A stretch of 64,000 nucleotides of DNA. It comes from DASWJZ01 sp963739005. GTDB taxonomy: Bacteria; Pseudomonadota; Alphaproteobacteria; Rhizobiales; Afifellaceae. The DNA lies in the NCBI GenBank assembly GCA_963739005.1, contig CAVTYQ010000003.1, forward strand, positions 1-64,000, given 5' to 3'. Numbering within the stretch: the stretch's first letter is position 1; each line of letters opens with the position of its first letter. The translations under genes and the position numbers were made by a program. A model generated the notes under the pieces. The model saw only the letters and a list, made by a program, of their open reading frames with translations. It was not told where the DNA came from and ran no database searches. Positions 42,305-51,874 of this stretch are shown piece after piece.

Positions 42305-43575
42305 TTCGCCTGCTGCACCTTGTCGGCGATGTCCTGATCGATTTTGCCCCAGGCTTCGTCGAGCGAGAGCTCGCCGGCCATCACCTGGCTGACGCGGGTG
42401 ACCAGCGCACCGTAATAGGCCGAAGCCCACTTCCAGGCCGGAAGCGCGTCGGCCGCCGGCAGCGTCTGGGCGGAGGCGCTCACGAACGCGTCGAGCGCAG
42501 GGCCGACATTCTTGTCGGCCGTGTCCCATTTGAGGCCGCCCTTCTCGACGACGCCCTTGTGCGCCGGCAGGAACAGCGTCCGCTCGCTGAACTCCCTCAC
42601 GATGTCCTCGCTTGCCAGGTAGTCCATGACCTTGGCGACGTCTTTGGGGTTCTTGGTGTATTTGATCGCCACCAGCGCGGCGCCGCCCGCAAGGCCGGAG
42701 CAGCCGGCGGTGCCGCAAGGCGAACCGGTCGCCACCCAGTCGAAGCTGTCGCCGATTTTGGTGGACAGGTTGGCGACCTGCCAGCTTCCGGAATAGTAGT
42801 AGGGGATCTGCGCATTGATGAAATCGTCGGCGGCCGCGCGATAGGTTGAGCCGGCAGCGGACACCCAGGTGTCCTTGAGCATCAGGCCGTCCGCCGTCCA
42901 TTTCACCAGCTTGCTGACAAACGCCTTGGTGCCGTCGTCGACCGGAGCCGGCATACCGTCCGCCGCGATGTAGTTGGCGCCATAGGAAATGTCCGGGCCG
43001 GAGATGCGGTGGCCGGAGCGGTCGATGGCGAAAGCGGCGGGAAGCTGCTGGCTCTTGGCGACCTGCGCGGCGGCGTTGACCCAGTCGTCCCACGTCGCCT
43101 TCGCGTCAGGCAGCGCAACACCGGCCTGCTCGAAGAGCGTCTTGTTGGCGAAGCCGCCGGTCAGGGTCACCTGCGTCATGAAGCCGGTGATGGCGTCGGA
43201 GCCGTCGGGCCGCATCCAATCGAGCGTGTTGCCGAAATTGTCGTCCCAGTATTTGGCGTCGGCCACCAAGGGACGCAGGTCAAGCCAGTGGCCGGCAAGC
43301 TCCTTGATGTTGGTGACGCGGGCGATGTCGGGACCCTGCCCGGCCTCGAGCTGGATTGGCAGCTGCTCTTGGATGACCTTATAGGCCACGTTGTCGAGGG
43401 TGATGTGGATGTCGGGGTTGTCCTTCATGAACCTGTTGAGCAGGTCCTGCATGACGTCGCCCTCGACACCGTCCGAATACCACATGATGCGCACGTCGCC
43501 GGCAAAGGCGCCGGTCGACGCGAGCACGCCGGTTGCCGCCGCCACCGCGATCAGCCAGTTCTTTGTTCTCTTCAT
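42301..43575 (-). CDS. Sugar-binding protein of ABC importer 1
   Basis: A 424-residue periplasmic extracellular-solute-binding protein (family 1). The signal peptide is KNWLIAVAAATGVLASTGAF with cleavage after AFA. The mature part starts GDVRIMWYSDGVEGDVMQDL and holds QLEAGQGPDIARVTN, the usual P-D-I motif. A disulfide is possible between the cysteines of SPCGTAGCSG. It lies 60 bases after the 1253-residue esterase gene and heads the importer part of the operon. Ligand unknown. Confidence 0.9.
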   Translation of the reverse strand: MKRTKNWLIAVAAATGVLASTGAFAGDVRIMWYSDGVEGDVMQDLLNRFMKDNPDIHITLDNVAYKVIQEQLPIQLEAGQGPDIARVTNIKELAGHWLDLRPLVADAKYWDDNFGNTLDWMRPDGSDAITGFMTQVTLTGGFANKTLFEQAGVALPDAKATWDDWVNAAAQVAKSQQLPAAFAIDRSGHRISGPDISYGANYIAADGMPAPVDDGTKAFVSKLVKWTADGLMLKDTWVSAAGSTYRAAADDFINAQIPYYYSGSWQVANLSTKIGDSFDWVATGSPCGTAGCSGLAGGAALVAIKYTKNPKDVAKVMDYLASEDIVREFSERTLFLPAHKGVVEKGGLKWDTADKNVGPALDAFVSASAQTLPAADALPAWKWASAYYGALVTRVSQVMAGELSLDEAWGKIDQDIADKVQQAK

Positions 43576-43635
43576 CGGTTTCCTCCTGTCTTGTTACGCC
43601 CGGCGTCTGCACGGTGGCGCACCGGGTAGATTTCT

Positions 43636-46600
43636 TCACTCCTGTGACGGGAGGACGAACGTTTCGCCTTTCGGCCATCTGACCGCCCGTCCGGAGTGTG
43701 TCCAAGATGACGGGTCGAGGCGCCTCCCCTCAGCAAAAACCAAACCGTCCTTCTGGAAGACGACACGACCGTAGTCTGGGTCGTCAAGACAAATCTCTCC
43801 CGCCGCGCCGTCCGCGAGACGAACGCCGGCGAAGCGACGTATGAAGCCGGCAAGGCTTCCCTCCTTGTCACAATTCGAGAGCCGCACGAGCCAGCGCGTG
43901 CGTCGCCCCATCAGGCGAATCTCGCAGCCTGCTGTCGGTCCCTCTCCCGCGCGCACGAAGGGTGCGCTGCCGACAAGGAGTGCGAGCGCATTGCCGGCGC
44001 GCACCCCGACGCGATCGCCGTCAAGCACGATCTCGTCCATCTCGGATTCTGGAAGCCATGCGTGCGTGAAATCGACCTGCTCCGGCTTCGCGTCAAAGTC
44101 CGCGAAGGCGAGGTCGCGATATTGCTGCACGCGCGGAAGCGTGCCGCATCCGCCCCAGTAGGACGGTCGGGCCGAGCCGGAGACGATCCGTTCGCCCGGA
44201 TGGTTGATCCAGATCTGCGATTCCGGCCGCTCGCCGAGCCGAAGATGCAGCACGGTCTCCTGATAGCCCCATTCGCCGCGCCGGTAGCAAGCGACGCTGC
44301 CCGTCGCGTGGTCGCGCGTCTTGTAGTGATAGAGCGCCGCAATTCCGCCCAGGCCCTGCCGATAGCTCCATTCGAGCGCATCGTCCCCCTGCCAGACGGC
44401 CAGTTCCGCCAGCCGCGAATCGATGCCGAACCCATGATCGCGAACGAGGAGCGCCAACAGCGGCAGGGCGTGGACGTGCGAACCGAATCCGCCGCGCCCG
44501 AAAAAGAGTCGCGCGATCGCGGAGAGCTCGAGCGTCGTCGATGCGCGCAAAGAGTGTTCGTAGCTTCGCCCCTGCGAGGCCGTGAGCATCCCCCGATGAC
44601 TGGAGAGGGCAGCGATCTCCAAGAGCCGCTTGATGGCGCGCTCGGCGCGCGCCCGCACGTCGATATTCGGCGCAAGCGCGGCGAGCGCGGCCAGACCTTT
44701 GAAGTCGATCGGAAAGTACGGGGCGGAGTTCCATTCGGCGAGTTCGTCCGCCTCGAAGCGATCGAACCATCCAAGCACGCGCCCGCGGCCGACGGCGGAC
44801 TGCGCGCTCCCTTTGCGGCCGGACCGGACGAAGGTCGCATCGGGGAAGATCGACCCTGCCAAATAGCAGGCCGTGTGGAAGAGCAGCGCGTGGTTCTCGC
44901 TGAAGTACCACATGACGTCGTTGCCGGGCTCGTCCATCCAGTAGCGGAAGCCGAGCACGGCCGCGTCGATTTTTGCGAGCGTCTCTGCTCCGATCGCCGC
45001 GGCGAATTTCGCCCGGACCCAGAGGAGCGGCACGAGCCAGAAATCGGCGCAGTCGTGGCAGTCGGTAATGGCAGGAAGGCTCGACCGCAGCATCGCGTCT
45101 ACGTCTTCGCCGCCCTGCCCGGTCGCGAGCATCGCCAGCGCCCGGATCGTGTCCGAATGGCCGCGTTGGGCGACATGGCCGAGCGCTTCGTGCGCCCGCG
45201 CCTCGAGTGTGGGCGGCGGCGCGACGAAGGAAGCCGGGTCGCAGATCTCGACGCCGAGGGCGCGCGACAGCGAGAAACCTCCCCGCTCCAGGACCACGTT
45301 GAATGCGAAGAAGCCCGCCGGCATCGTATCGACCGTGCCGAGCACGAGGCGCATCTGGCCCGCCTTCAGCACGAGACGCGTCTCCGCCCGCACGGCGCTA
45401 GGGAGATCGCCCTCGACGCCGATCCTGACAGCGCAGTCGCAGGATACCGGCTTCGGGAAAATCAACGCGACCTCGCCCTCGCGGAACGAGGGCCGCTCGA
45501 ACCGCATGCCCTGGAGCAGCGTCGAAATCTCTTCCGCTTCGTCGGGCGAGATGCCGCAATCGAGCGCGACGCTCAGCCCGTGCCCCACGACTGAGAGCTC
45601 GAAGCCGTAACGCGTGTCGCGTTCGCAAAGGTCGCCGAACCAGACGGAGACCGCGTTCGCTCCGGCTTTCAGGGCAACGTCGATCTCGACCGCTTCCTCG
45701 AAGTTCCTCTGGTAGCGCGACAGGAACGCGACCTCCGCGCCGTTCACGGTGAGGATCGCACCGCCGCAGGTGGCGAGGCGAAAGCGTGCGGTCTGCGCCT
45801 CCGTCGCTTCGATAGATGTCTCAGCCCAGCATTCGATCCCGGTCGGCCTGAACCAGAAGCCGGAAAGGTCGACGCCTTTTCCGTCGAAGGAGAACCACCA
45901 TCCGGCTGGCTCGAACGCGATGGTCGGAACGGGACGCTTGCCTCGGTAGAGCGCCGCGAACGCGCGCCGACACGGATATTCGTGCGGTATGAAGTTCTTG
46001 GTCTTCGTTACGAAGAAGGCCGGGTCCATCTCGCCCGACATCGGTTGATCGGCGACGTCGAAACGCTCCTCGTGTTTCGCTCCGAGCCGCCAGAGACCGA
46101 CGCTGTCTCCGTCACGTAGCGGCGCGCGAAACGGCTCACACGCTGGCCGCCGAAGATGCCGGTCGGCAAAATCCAGGAAGCGCTCCCAGTCGTGGCCGGT
46201 GACTCCGTGCGCGCCTTCCCGCAGGTGATAGCCCATCGTCCCCGTGATCGGCGCTCCGACTGGAGGCGGTCGGTCAGTTGGCAATCCGGGCGCGCCGAGC
46301 AGTTCGTAGACCGGGCTCGCCGCGCTAAGCGCGAGGAACTCACCTTTCGGATCGGCCCAGCCATCCCCCGCCGCAGAGGCCACGTAGACGGGCCGCGGTG
46401 CGATCAGCGCGATCAGCATGTGCTGATCGACGGGAAGCGCGGCGGATCGATCCGCATAGCTGGCGTAGCGAGCGGTGAACCAGAGCGGATAGCGCATGAC
46501 GAGGTGGCGGATCGTCTCGCCAAAATTTCGGCGCGCGAGGCTCGCGCCGCCTTTGCCGCTGTTGTTGGCGATGACCATGGCAAAGCGCTGATCGACGGCC

Positions 46601-47397
46601 GCCGCCCAGAGCGCGGCCTTGCCGAGGCGCGAATGCCCCATCAGCGCCACGCGTCCGCCGTCGATCTCCGGCATCATGCGAAGAGCATCGAGCACGCGGC
46701 TCATGCCCCAGCTCCACGTCGCGATGGCGCCCCAGGTCGGCTTGGCCCCGCCGGGCAGATCGAAGAGCGGCTGAACGCTTGCAGCGCGCCCGTCGGCCCG
46801 GTCGGGATAGAGGTCGTTGTAGCAGAAGGTCGCGAAGGCGTAGCCGCGCCCGATCATGCGTTCGATCGCCCAACGCTCGGCGCGAAGCCCGCGCGAATTC
46901 TCCATCGCGCGACCCTCCGGCAGCGCGACCTCCATCCCGGGCGCGAAAGCGAAAGTGGGAAGCCGGATCGCCGGGTCGGCGTGCACGGTGTGATTCCCGA
47001 GGAAGTTCGCGCCGAGCACGGTGGGCGCCGGCCGCGCGCCATCCTTCGGAAGATAGAGCAGCACGTCGATTGAAGGCGCGCCGCCTCCGAATTCGATCGA
47101 GAACTGACGGCGGATTGCGCTGCCGCCGAGCGCATCGCCCTCCTCTATCACTGAGATCGTCGCCTCAGCAGGTCGGCCGGGTGCCTCTCCGTAAACGTGC
47201 TCGCTGAAGAGCCGAAGGATTTCCGGGCGCCTTTTGTCAAACCACGCGCTTGCCGACGTGACCGGCTCCCCGTTCTCGAAACGAAGCGGGTCGGGAAGCG
47301 AATAGGCTTCGACCTTCTCCTCCACGTAATTGGCGTCGGCAAGGGGAGCGTCGTCCAGCGCCGCCGCTGTCGTCGAGACGTGCGCCTGCTCAGGCAA
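43636..47397 (-). CDS. 1253-residue fusion: CE15-like esterase plus (alpha/alpha)-barrel-like domain
   Basis: Residues about 30-415 are a CE15 (4-O-methyl-glucuronoyl methylesterase)-like hydrolase: NFLGNHTVH, ATWSWGMSRVLDALR, the nucleophile motif GHSRLGKAALW (Ser256; the family usually has G-C-S-R-x-G-K), and GHDWERFLDFADRHL with His402. Residues about 500-700 look like beta-sandwich modules (AGWWFSFDGKGVDLSGFWF). About 740-1130 is helical with YFSENHALLFHTACYLAGSI, APYFPIDFKGLAALAALAPN and RQGLGGIAALYHYKTRDHAT, like the toroid of polysaccharide lyases and GH families. The start is TTG 47397, overlapping the isomerase stop. No signal peptide is seen, so it probably acts on imported oligosaccharide in the cytoplasm. 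Confidence 0.7.
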   Translation of the reverse strand: MPEQAHVSTTAAALDDAPLADANYVEEKVEAYSLPDPLRFENGEPVTSASAWFDKRRPEILRLFSEHVYGEAPGRPAEATISVIEEGDALGGSAIRRQFSIEFGGGAPSIDVLLYLPKDGARPAPTVLGANFLGNHTVHADPAIRLPTFAFAPGMEVALPEGRAMENSRGLRAERWAIERMIGRGYAFATFCYNDLYPDRADGRAASVQPLFDLPGGAKPTWGAIATWSWGMSRVLDALRMMPEIDGGRVALMGHSRLGKAALWAAAVDQRFAMVIANNSGKGGASLARRNFGETIRHLVMRYPLWFTARYASYADRSAALPVDQHMLIALIAPRPVYVASAAGDGWADPKGEFLALSAASPVYELLGAPGLPTDRPPPVGAPITGTMGYHLREGAHGVTGHDWERFLDFADRHLRRPACEPFRAPLRDGDSVGLWRLGAKHEERFDVADQPMSGEMDPAFFVTKTKNFIPHEYPCRRAFAALYRGKRPVPTIAFEPAGWWFSFDGKGVDLSGFWFRPTGIECWAETSIEATEAQTARFRLATCGGAILTVNGAEVAFLSRYQRNFEEAVEIDVALKAGANAVSVWFGDLCERDTRYGFELSVVGHGLSVALDCGISPDEAEEISTLLQGMRFERPSFREGEVALIFPKPVSCDCAVRIGVEGDLPSAVRAETRLVLKAGQMRLVLGTVDTMPAGFFAFNVVLERGGFSLSRALGVEICDPASFVAPPPTLEARAHEALGHVAQRGHSDTIRALAMLATGQGGEDVDAMLRSSLPAITDCHDCADFWLVPLLWVRAKFAAAIGAETLAKIDAAVLGFRYWMDEPGNDVMWYFSENHALLFHTACYLAGSIFPDATFVRSGRKGSAQSAVGRGRVLGWFDRFEADELAEWNSAPYFPIDFKGLAALAALAPNIDVRARAERAIKRLLEIAALSSHRGMLTASQGRSYEHSLRASTTLELSAIARLFFGRGGFGSHVHALPLLALLVRDHGFGIDSRLAELAVWQGDDALEWSYRQGLGGIAALYHYKTRDHATGSVACYRRGEWGYQETVLHLRLGERPESQIWINHPGERIVSGSARPSYWGGCGTLPRVQQYRDLAFADFDAKPEQVDFTHAWLPESEMDEIVLDGDRVGVRAGNALALLVGSAPFVRAGEGPTAGCEIRLMGRRTRWLVRLSNCDKEGSLAGFIRRFAGVRLADGAAGEICLDDPDYGRVVFQKDGLVFAEGRRLDPSSWTHSGRAVRWPKGETFVLPSQE

Positions 47398-48781
47398 TCT
47401 CGATGACCGGAAGCTTCAGCGACGCGGCGACATCCTTGAGCGTGTCGCGATAATCGCCATAGACCAGCGCCATGTGGTGCTCGAGCGCCGATCCGATGAC
47501 CGTGTCGAGCATAGCGTCGGCGGACGCGTCGGTGCGGAACGTGCCCGACGTGCCGGAGAACGGCAGCGGCGCGCGCAGCATCTCGCCGCCGGCGATGACG
47601 AGCTTCTGCTCGCCCCGCGCCTGGCTGACGCGCGCCAGCGTCACGCGACCGGGCTTCAGCGGAAACTCGTAGAGGAGCGGCATGCGCCTGTTGGAATGGA
47701 TCGTGGCGCGCGGCTTGAACTCCGGATCGTGCATGGAGATCGGAGCCTGCCCGCAATGCCACACGACCGAGGTGCCGTCCTCCAGATTCACGTCGACGAG
47801 GTCCACCAGGAAGGCGGGCGCTCCCGCCGCTTCTTGCAGGATGAGCGATGTCAGCGCGCCATAGACATCCGCTTCGCAGGCGCAAGGCACGCGCCGCTCC
47901 CCCATCATCGACACGGGGCCGCAGACCGCCCCGCCATATTCGGTGAAGGTCTCCGGCCAGCAGCGAACGGCGAAGGCCGAATAGCGGCCCTCCTCCCGTA
48001 GGCGGTCGAGCGCGCTCTTCAGCCGCAGCGATCGATCGAGCTCCGCCGCGTTCATATCGTCGAGTCCGGCGACATCCGCTTCGGCGATGGAGCGGGCGGC
48101 GGCGACCTCCGCCGTGGGCGCGGCGCGCGCGGCATCGAAGAGCCGCGCCAGCGGAATCGGCTCGACGGTGATATCGGCCAGAGCCCGCAAACGGTCGTTG
48201 TCATAGGCGCAGGTGTCGAAGCCTATGGGATGTTCACCCAGTCGGCCGATACGGGCGCCCCGGAGCCGCCGGACGATCTCCCGTCCGGCACCAGCCGGCG
48301 CACCGGACGGGACGGCAGCCGCTGCACGTGCCCGATGCCCCCCGGTGAGGATTTCTTCGATGCTGTCCCCCGCCCTCGGCGCGTCCGGCGTGGCGTAAAG
48401 GTAGGCGAAGTCGCGGCCGGCAAGACCGAGCGTGTGGGCGGCAAGATTGAGGCCGCAGAACGAGTTGAGGCGCAGACGGCCGCCGGTTCGCGCCTCCGGA
48501 AAGGCCCAGATCGCAAGCGGCGCCTCGATGCTCGCCGCGATCTTTGCCGTCATCGACGCATCCGTGAACGTCACCTGCAGGAGCAGGAACAGGTCGGGCG
48601 CCGCTGCCGTCAGCTCCTTCAGCGCATCCTCCGCCGTCTGCGCGTCGAAGAGCAGATTTCGCGGGCCGACGATCTCATGGCCAGTCGCCGCGAGCGTGGC
48701 CAGGGCTTTGGCCGCCGTCACTTCCGCAAAGGCGACATCGAAGGTCGGTCGCGCCAGCGGAAGGATGCCGATCCGCGCCAT
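47390..48781 (-). CDS. FucI/AraA-like sugar isomerase
   Basis: A 463-residue protein of the L-fucose/L-arabinose isomerase superfamily. Visible features are MARIGILPLARPTFDVAFAE, FALWAFPEA-like text (PLAIWAFPEARTGGRLRLNS), AFAVRCWPETFTEYGGAVCG with the metal-ligand Glu, CACEADVYGALTSLILQ (Asp), and EHHMALVYGDYRDTLKDVAA near the end with the His. It would convert an aldose to a ketose before phosphorylation. It overlaps the aldolase gene by one base (TGATG). Substrate not evident. Confidence 0.78.
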   Translation of the reverse strand: MARIGILPLARPTFDVAFAEVTAAKALATLAATGHEIVGPRNLLFDAQTAEDALKELTAAAPDLFLLLQVTFTDASMTAKIAASIEAPLAIWAFPEARTGGRLRLNSFCGLNLAAHTLGLAGRDFAYLYATPDAPRAGDSIEEILTGGHRARAAAAVPSGAPAGAGREIVRRLRGARIGRLGEHPIGFDTCAYDNDRLRALADITVEPIPLARLFDAARAAPTAEVAAARSIAEADVAGLDDMNAAELDRSLRLKSALDRLREEGRYSAFAVRCWPETFTEYGGAVCGPVSMMGERRVPCACEADVYGALTSLILQEAAGAPAFLVDLVDVNLEDGTSVVWHCGQAPISMHDPEFKPRATIHSNRRMPLLYEFPLKPGRVTLARVSQARGEQKLVIAGGEMLRAPLPFSGTSGTFRTDASADAMLDTVIGSALEHHMALVYGDYRDTLKDVAASLKLPVIEIA

Positions 48782-49830
48782 CAGGCTGCTCCGAAGCCCG
48801 CGTAGTGGACGCGGAAGCTGGCGTCGGCGTGGTCGATCCCCGCGCCGGCGGAGCCGTAGAGATGATGGCAGTGCCAGGGCCGCGCGTCGTCGTCCGTCAG
48901 AGCGTTCAGATCGCGCATATAGGGGACCGCATCCTCTCTCAGGCCATGCCTGATCGCTGCCCAGTCGGGAAACGCGCGAAACGCTTCCGCCCAGATCGCG
49001 CGGCCTGCGAGATAGCCGGACGCGCCGGCCTTATAAGCGTGGCTCACGACCTTGCGGAAGTCTTGCATGCCGGCGCCTGCCGACAGCATCACCCACGGCC
49101 TCGCGGCAAGCCGCCCCATCTCGTCGAAGAGCTTCTGCGTTTCCTCCCATCCAGGATTGCCGACGCCCGGCACCTCGTTCACCGCGAGCGGGCTTTCCAG
49201 CTTGAAGAGGTCGACGCCATAGTCTGGCGCCGCGAAAGTCTCGACCGATTTCAGCACATGGTCGATGCGCTTCGTGCGCATCTCGACGTAGTCACTGGTC
49301 TTCTCCGCGTCGCCGGCGAGCGGATAGACGAGGAGCTCAAGGATGAACGGCACGTCGAACTTCGCGCAGGCCTCGCCGATGCGTTTGACGAAGTCCTGCT
49401 GGTGGCGAACGACTGCCTTTTCCGCATCCGGCCGATACCAGGCGAGCACCTTCACGGCGTCGCCGCCGGCGCGCTTGATCTTCTCGACCGACCAATCGGT
49501 GATCGCGCGCGAAAGCCGCCCGCCGGCCGTCTCCTCGAAGACGGAATCTTCGAGCGTCAGGATCAGCCCCCGGTGCGGATCGAGAACGCGGACGCTGACC
49601 GGATAGGCATAGTGCGGATCGAGCAGCATCGCGGACGCCTGCCCCTGCAACTCCTCCACCAGCATGCGCTTGAACGCGGCCACGTCTTCCCACGGCGCCT
49701 CGGCGCCGCCGCGCGCGGCGCGGATCGGATTTTCGATCGGCGGACGCTGGTCGACCGCCACCATCTTGAAACGGCCGGCGCTGTCGCCGAGGCGGGAGAG
49801 GCCGCGGTATTTTCCGGCCGACAACATCAT
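48781..49830 (-). CDS. LacD-type class I aldolase (tagatose-bisphosphate or sulfofructose-phosphate class)
   Basis: A 349-residue aldolase. ATG 49830 overlaps the kinase stop by ATGA, which fixes the start; the frame to 49905 is an extension. It has LSAGKYRGLSRLGDSAGRFK, VAVDQRPPIENP, the segment GVDLFKLESPLAVNEVPG whose Lys should form the Schiff base, and MLSAGAGMQDFRKVVSHAYK, then GASGYLAGRAIW. LacD and YihT belong to this family, cleaving ketose (bis)phosphates to dihydroxyacetone phosphate and an aldehyde. With the isomerase and kinase beside it, it completes a glycolysis-like route. Confidence 0.82.
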   Translation of the reverse strand: MMLSAGKYRGLSRLGDSAGRFKMVAVDQRPPIENPIRAARGGAEAPWEDVAAFKRMLVEELQGQASAMLLDPHYAYPVSVRVLDPHRGLILTLEDSVFEETAGGRLSRAITDWSVEKIKRAGGDAVKVLAWYRPDAEKAVVRHQQDFVKRIGEACAKFDVPFILELLVYPLAGDAEKTSDYVEMRTKRIDHVLKSVETFAAPDYGVDLFKLESPLAVNEVPGVGNPGWEETQKLFDEMGRLAARPWVMLSAGAGMQDFRKVVSHAYKAGASGYLAGRAIWAEAFRAFPDWAAIRHGLREDAVPYMRDLNALTDDDARPWHCHHLYGSAGAGIDHADASFRVHYAGFGAA

Positions 49831-50729
49831 GCTGCATGCTCCATCAGGAAGGACTCCACCTGCGCGCGGCTCGGGATGGCCGCGCGTCCGCCAAATCGCG
49901 TGCACTTCAGCGCCGCCGCCGCCGACGCGAAGCGCATCGCGTCCGCCTCGGGGCGCCTCTCGGCGAGCGCCAGCGCAAAGGCGCCGTGCCAGACGTCGCC
50001 GGCGCCGACCGTATCGACCACGGCGACGCGAAACGACGGCGAGCGGCCGCGCTCCTCGCCGCGGCGAAAATGAATGCCGTTCGCTCCGTCGGTCACGCAG
50101 ACGAAGGCGCCGGTTGTCTTTGCGGCGTCGACGAGTCCGCGCTCGACGTCATCCGTTTCCGCCCACTCCGCCAACCCGTCGCGCGAAAACGCGATATGCG
50201 ATGCGGCAAGGAGAGCCTTGCTCGCCGCACGCACCGGCGGCTCCGCATCGATCACAGCCGGCAGGTTTTTCGCGCGCGCCTCCGCCACGACCGCCGCGGC
50301 GCCCGCCGGCCAGCGCGTGTCGGCAAGCACGGCGCCAAGCCGAAGCGCAAAAAGGTCGGGCAGCCGGTCGGCCGCCTCCGGAAGCGCCGGATCCCGATAG
50401 TTCACGATCATCCGTTCCCCGGCCGCATCGACGAAGATTGCCGAGAGGGAGGACCGGCAGCCGGGGAAACGGAGCGCGTAGGTGCAGTCGACGCCCTCCT
50501 CTTCGAGCTCCTTGACGATCGCGTCGCCGAGCCCGTCGTCGCCGAGCCGCGTGGCAAGAAACGCCTCGCCGCCGAGCCGAGCCACCGCCACTGCGGCAGT
50601 CGCCGCGCACCCGCCGCCGACGACGGTGAAGTCGGAGGCGCGGTATTTCTGCGCCGCCTGCGGCATCTCGGGAAGCGAGAAGACGAAGTCCTGGACGGCG
50701 ACGCCGAGACAAAGAACGCGCGCCGTCAT
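49827..50729 (-). CDS. PfkB-family sugar kinase
   Basis: A 300-residue ribokinase/PfkB-type kinase: GGGCAATAAVAVARLGG near the start, EPPVRAASKALLAASHIAFS in the middle and the signature VVDTVGAGDVWHGAFALALA near 250, with Asp254-region GAGD as the catalytic loop. It would phosphorylate the ketose made by the isomerase. It overlaps the aldolase gene by four bases and follows the mutarotase by 48. Confidence 0.88.
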   Translation of the reverse strand: MTARVLCLGVAVQDFVFSLPEMPQAAQKYRASDFTVVGGGCAATAAVAVARLGGEAFLATRLGDDGLGDAIVKELEEEGVDCTYALRFPGCRSSLSAIFVDAAGERMIVNYRDPALPEAADRLPDLFALRLGAVLADTRWPAGAAAVVAEARAKNLPAVIDAEPPVRAASKALLAASHIAFSRDGLAEWAETDDVERGLVDAAKTTGAFVCVTDGANGIHFRRGEERGRSPSFRVAVVDTVGAGDVWHGAFALALAERRPEADAMRFASAAAALKCTRFGGRAAIPSRAQVESFLMEHAA

Positions 50730-50777
50730 CTCGTCACCTTGCTCGCAGCCGGCGACGCAAAAGAGCGCGTGCGAGCC

Positions 50778-51797
50778 TCAGCCTTTCGCAAAGCGATACT
50801 CCGTGACCTGCCGATAGGTTTCTCCCGGCCTCAAGACCGCGCTGGGAAAGCTCGGTCTATTGGCTGCGTCAGGCCACGTCTGCGGCTCAAGACAGAAGCC
50901 CGACCAATTGCCGTAGCGGATGTTCTGAAGCCCCGGCACCGGCACGCTCACCTTGTGTCCGGCATAGAATTGCACGCCAGGCTCCGTGGAGCGCACTTCC
51001 ATCCTGACTCCAGAGCGCGCCCCCGCGGCGCGGGCGATCGAACGAAGCGGCGCGCGCTGCCCGGCAAGACAGAAATTATGGTCGTAGATCACCTGTTCGC
51101 CGCCGCGCGCCCGCCGGATCGGCCGCATGGCGCGAAAGTCGAAATCCGTTCCGTCGACTGGTCGCACTTCGCCCGTCGGGATCATCTCGTCGTCGACCGG
51201 CAGATAGGCGTCCGCGGCAATCTCAAGCGAATGGTCGAGAATGTCGGTCGCACCGCCATCGTCGAGGTCGAAGTAGCTGTGCTGCGCGAGATTGCAGAGC
51301 GTCGGCGCATCGGTTTCGGCGTCGAGATGCACGGAAAGTGCGCCCGCATCTTCCAGCCGATAGGTGCAGCGCGCCGTAAGGCGGCCGGGATAGCCCATCT
51401 CGCCGTCTTCCGCGACGATCCGCAGCGTTGCGAAATTGCGGCCATGATCGACGAATTCCCAGATCCGCTTTCCGAAACCCTTCGATCCGCCGTGAAGATG
51501 ATGCTTGCCCAGGAAGTTGCGATCGAGCTGGTAAGCCTGCCCGTCCAAGACAAAGCGGCCGTTCGCGATGCGATTGGCGGAGCGCCCGGCGACGGCGCCG
51601 AAATACGGCGAATGGAGCGGGTAATCCTCGAAATTCTCGAAGCCAAGCACCAGCGGCGCCGCATGTCCTTCGAGGCGAAGGTCCTGCACGACCGCGCCCC
51701 AGTTCAGGATATGCGCGGTCAGTCCGCCGCCTTCGATCCTCAAGCGGCGAACGGTATCGCCGTCCGGAGCCGTTCCGTAAGCTTCGCCGATCGTCAA
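50778..51797 (-). CDS. galM: Aldose 1-epimerase (mutarotase)
   Basis: A 339-residue GalM-type enzyme interconverting sugar anomers. GRSANRIANGRFVLDGQAYQ, GKHHLHGGSKGFGKRIWEF (with catalytic His), NLAQHSYFDLDD (second His) and TEPGVQFYAGHKVSVP are recognisable, with SGFCLEPQTWPDAANRPSFP (catalytic Glu) near the end. The start TTG 51797 with GAGG upstream gives the normal family length; the upstream extension to 52010 has no homology. Confidence 0.88.
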   Translation of the reverse strand: MTIGEAYGTAPDGDTVRRLRIEGGGLTAHILNWGAVVQDLRLEGHAAPLVLGFENFEDYPLHSPYFGAVAGRSANRIANGRFVLDGQAYQLDRNFLGKHHLHGGSKGFGKRIWEFVDHGRNFATLRIVAEDGEMGYPGRLTARCTYRLEDAGALSVHLDAETDAPTLCNLAQHSYFDLDDGGATDILDHSLEIAADAYLPVDDEMIPTGEVRPVDGTDFDFRAMRPIRRARGGEQVIYDHNFCLAGQRAPLRSIARAAGARSGVRMEVRSTEPGVQFYAGHKVSVPVPGLQNIRYGNWSGFCLEPQTWPDAANRPSFPSAVLRPGETYRQVTEYRFAKG

Positions 51798-51874
51798 GAC
51801 GCGCCTCGCTTCAGATTTTCGGAGGACCGATGATTGCCGCGGAAGATGAGCGTCGTGTGCGTCATGAAGAGCAC

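Noticed and set aside
47390..50729. Naming the isomerase-kinase-aldolase genes as a sulfoquinovose pathway
   Set aside because: The reaction types agree, but no sulfoquinovosidase, sulfolactaldehyde reductase or sulfonate exporter is recognised and the isomerase is of another family than YihS; kept only as an open hypothesis.
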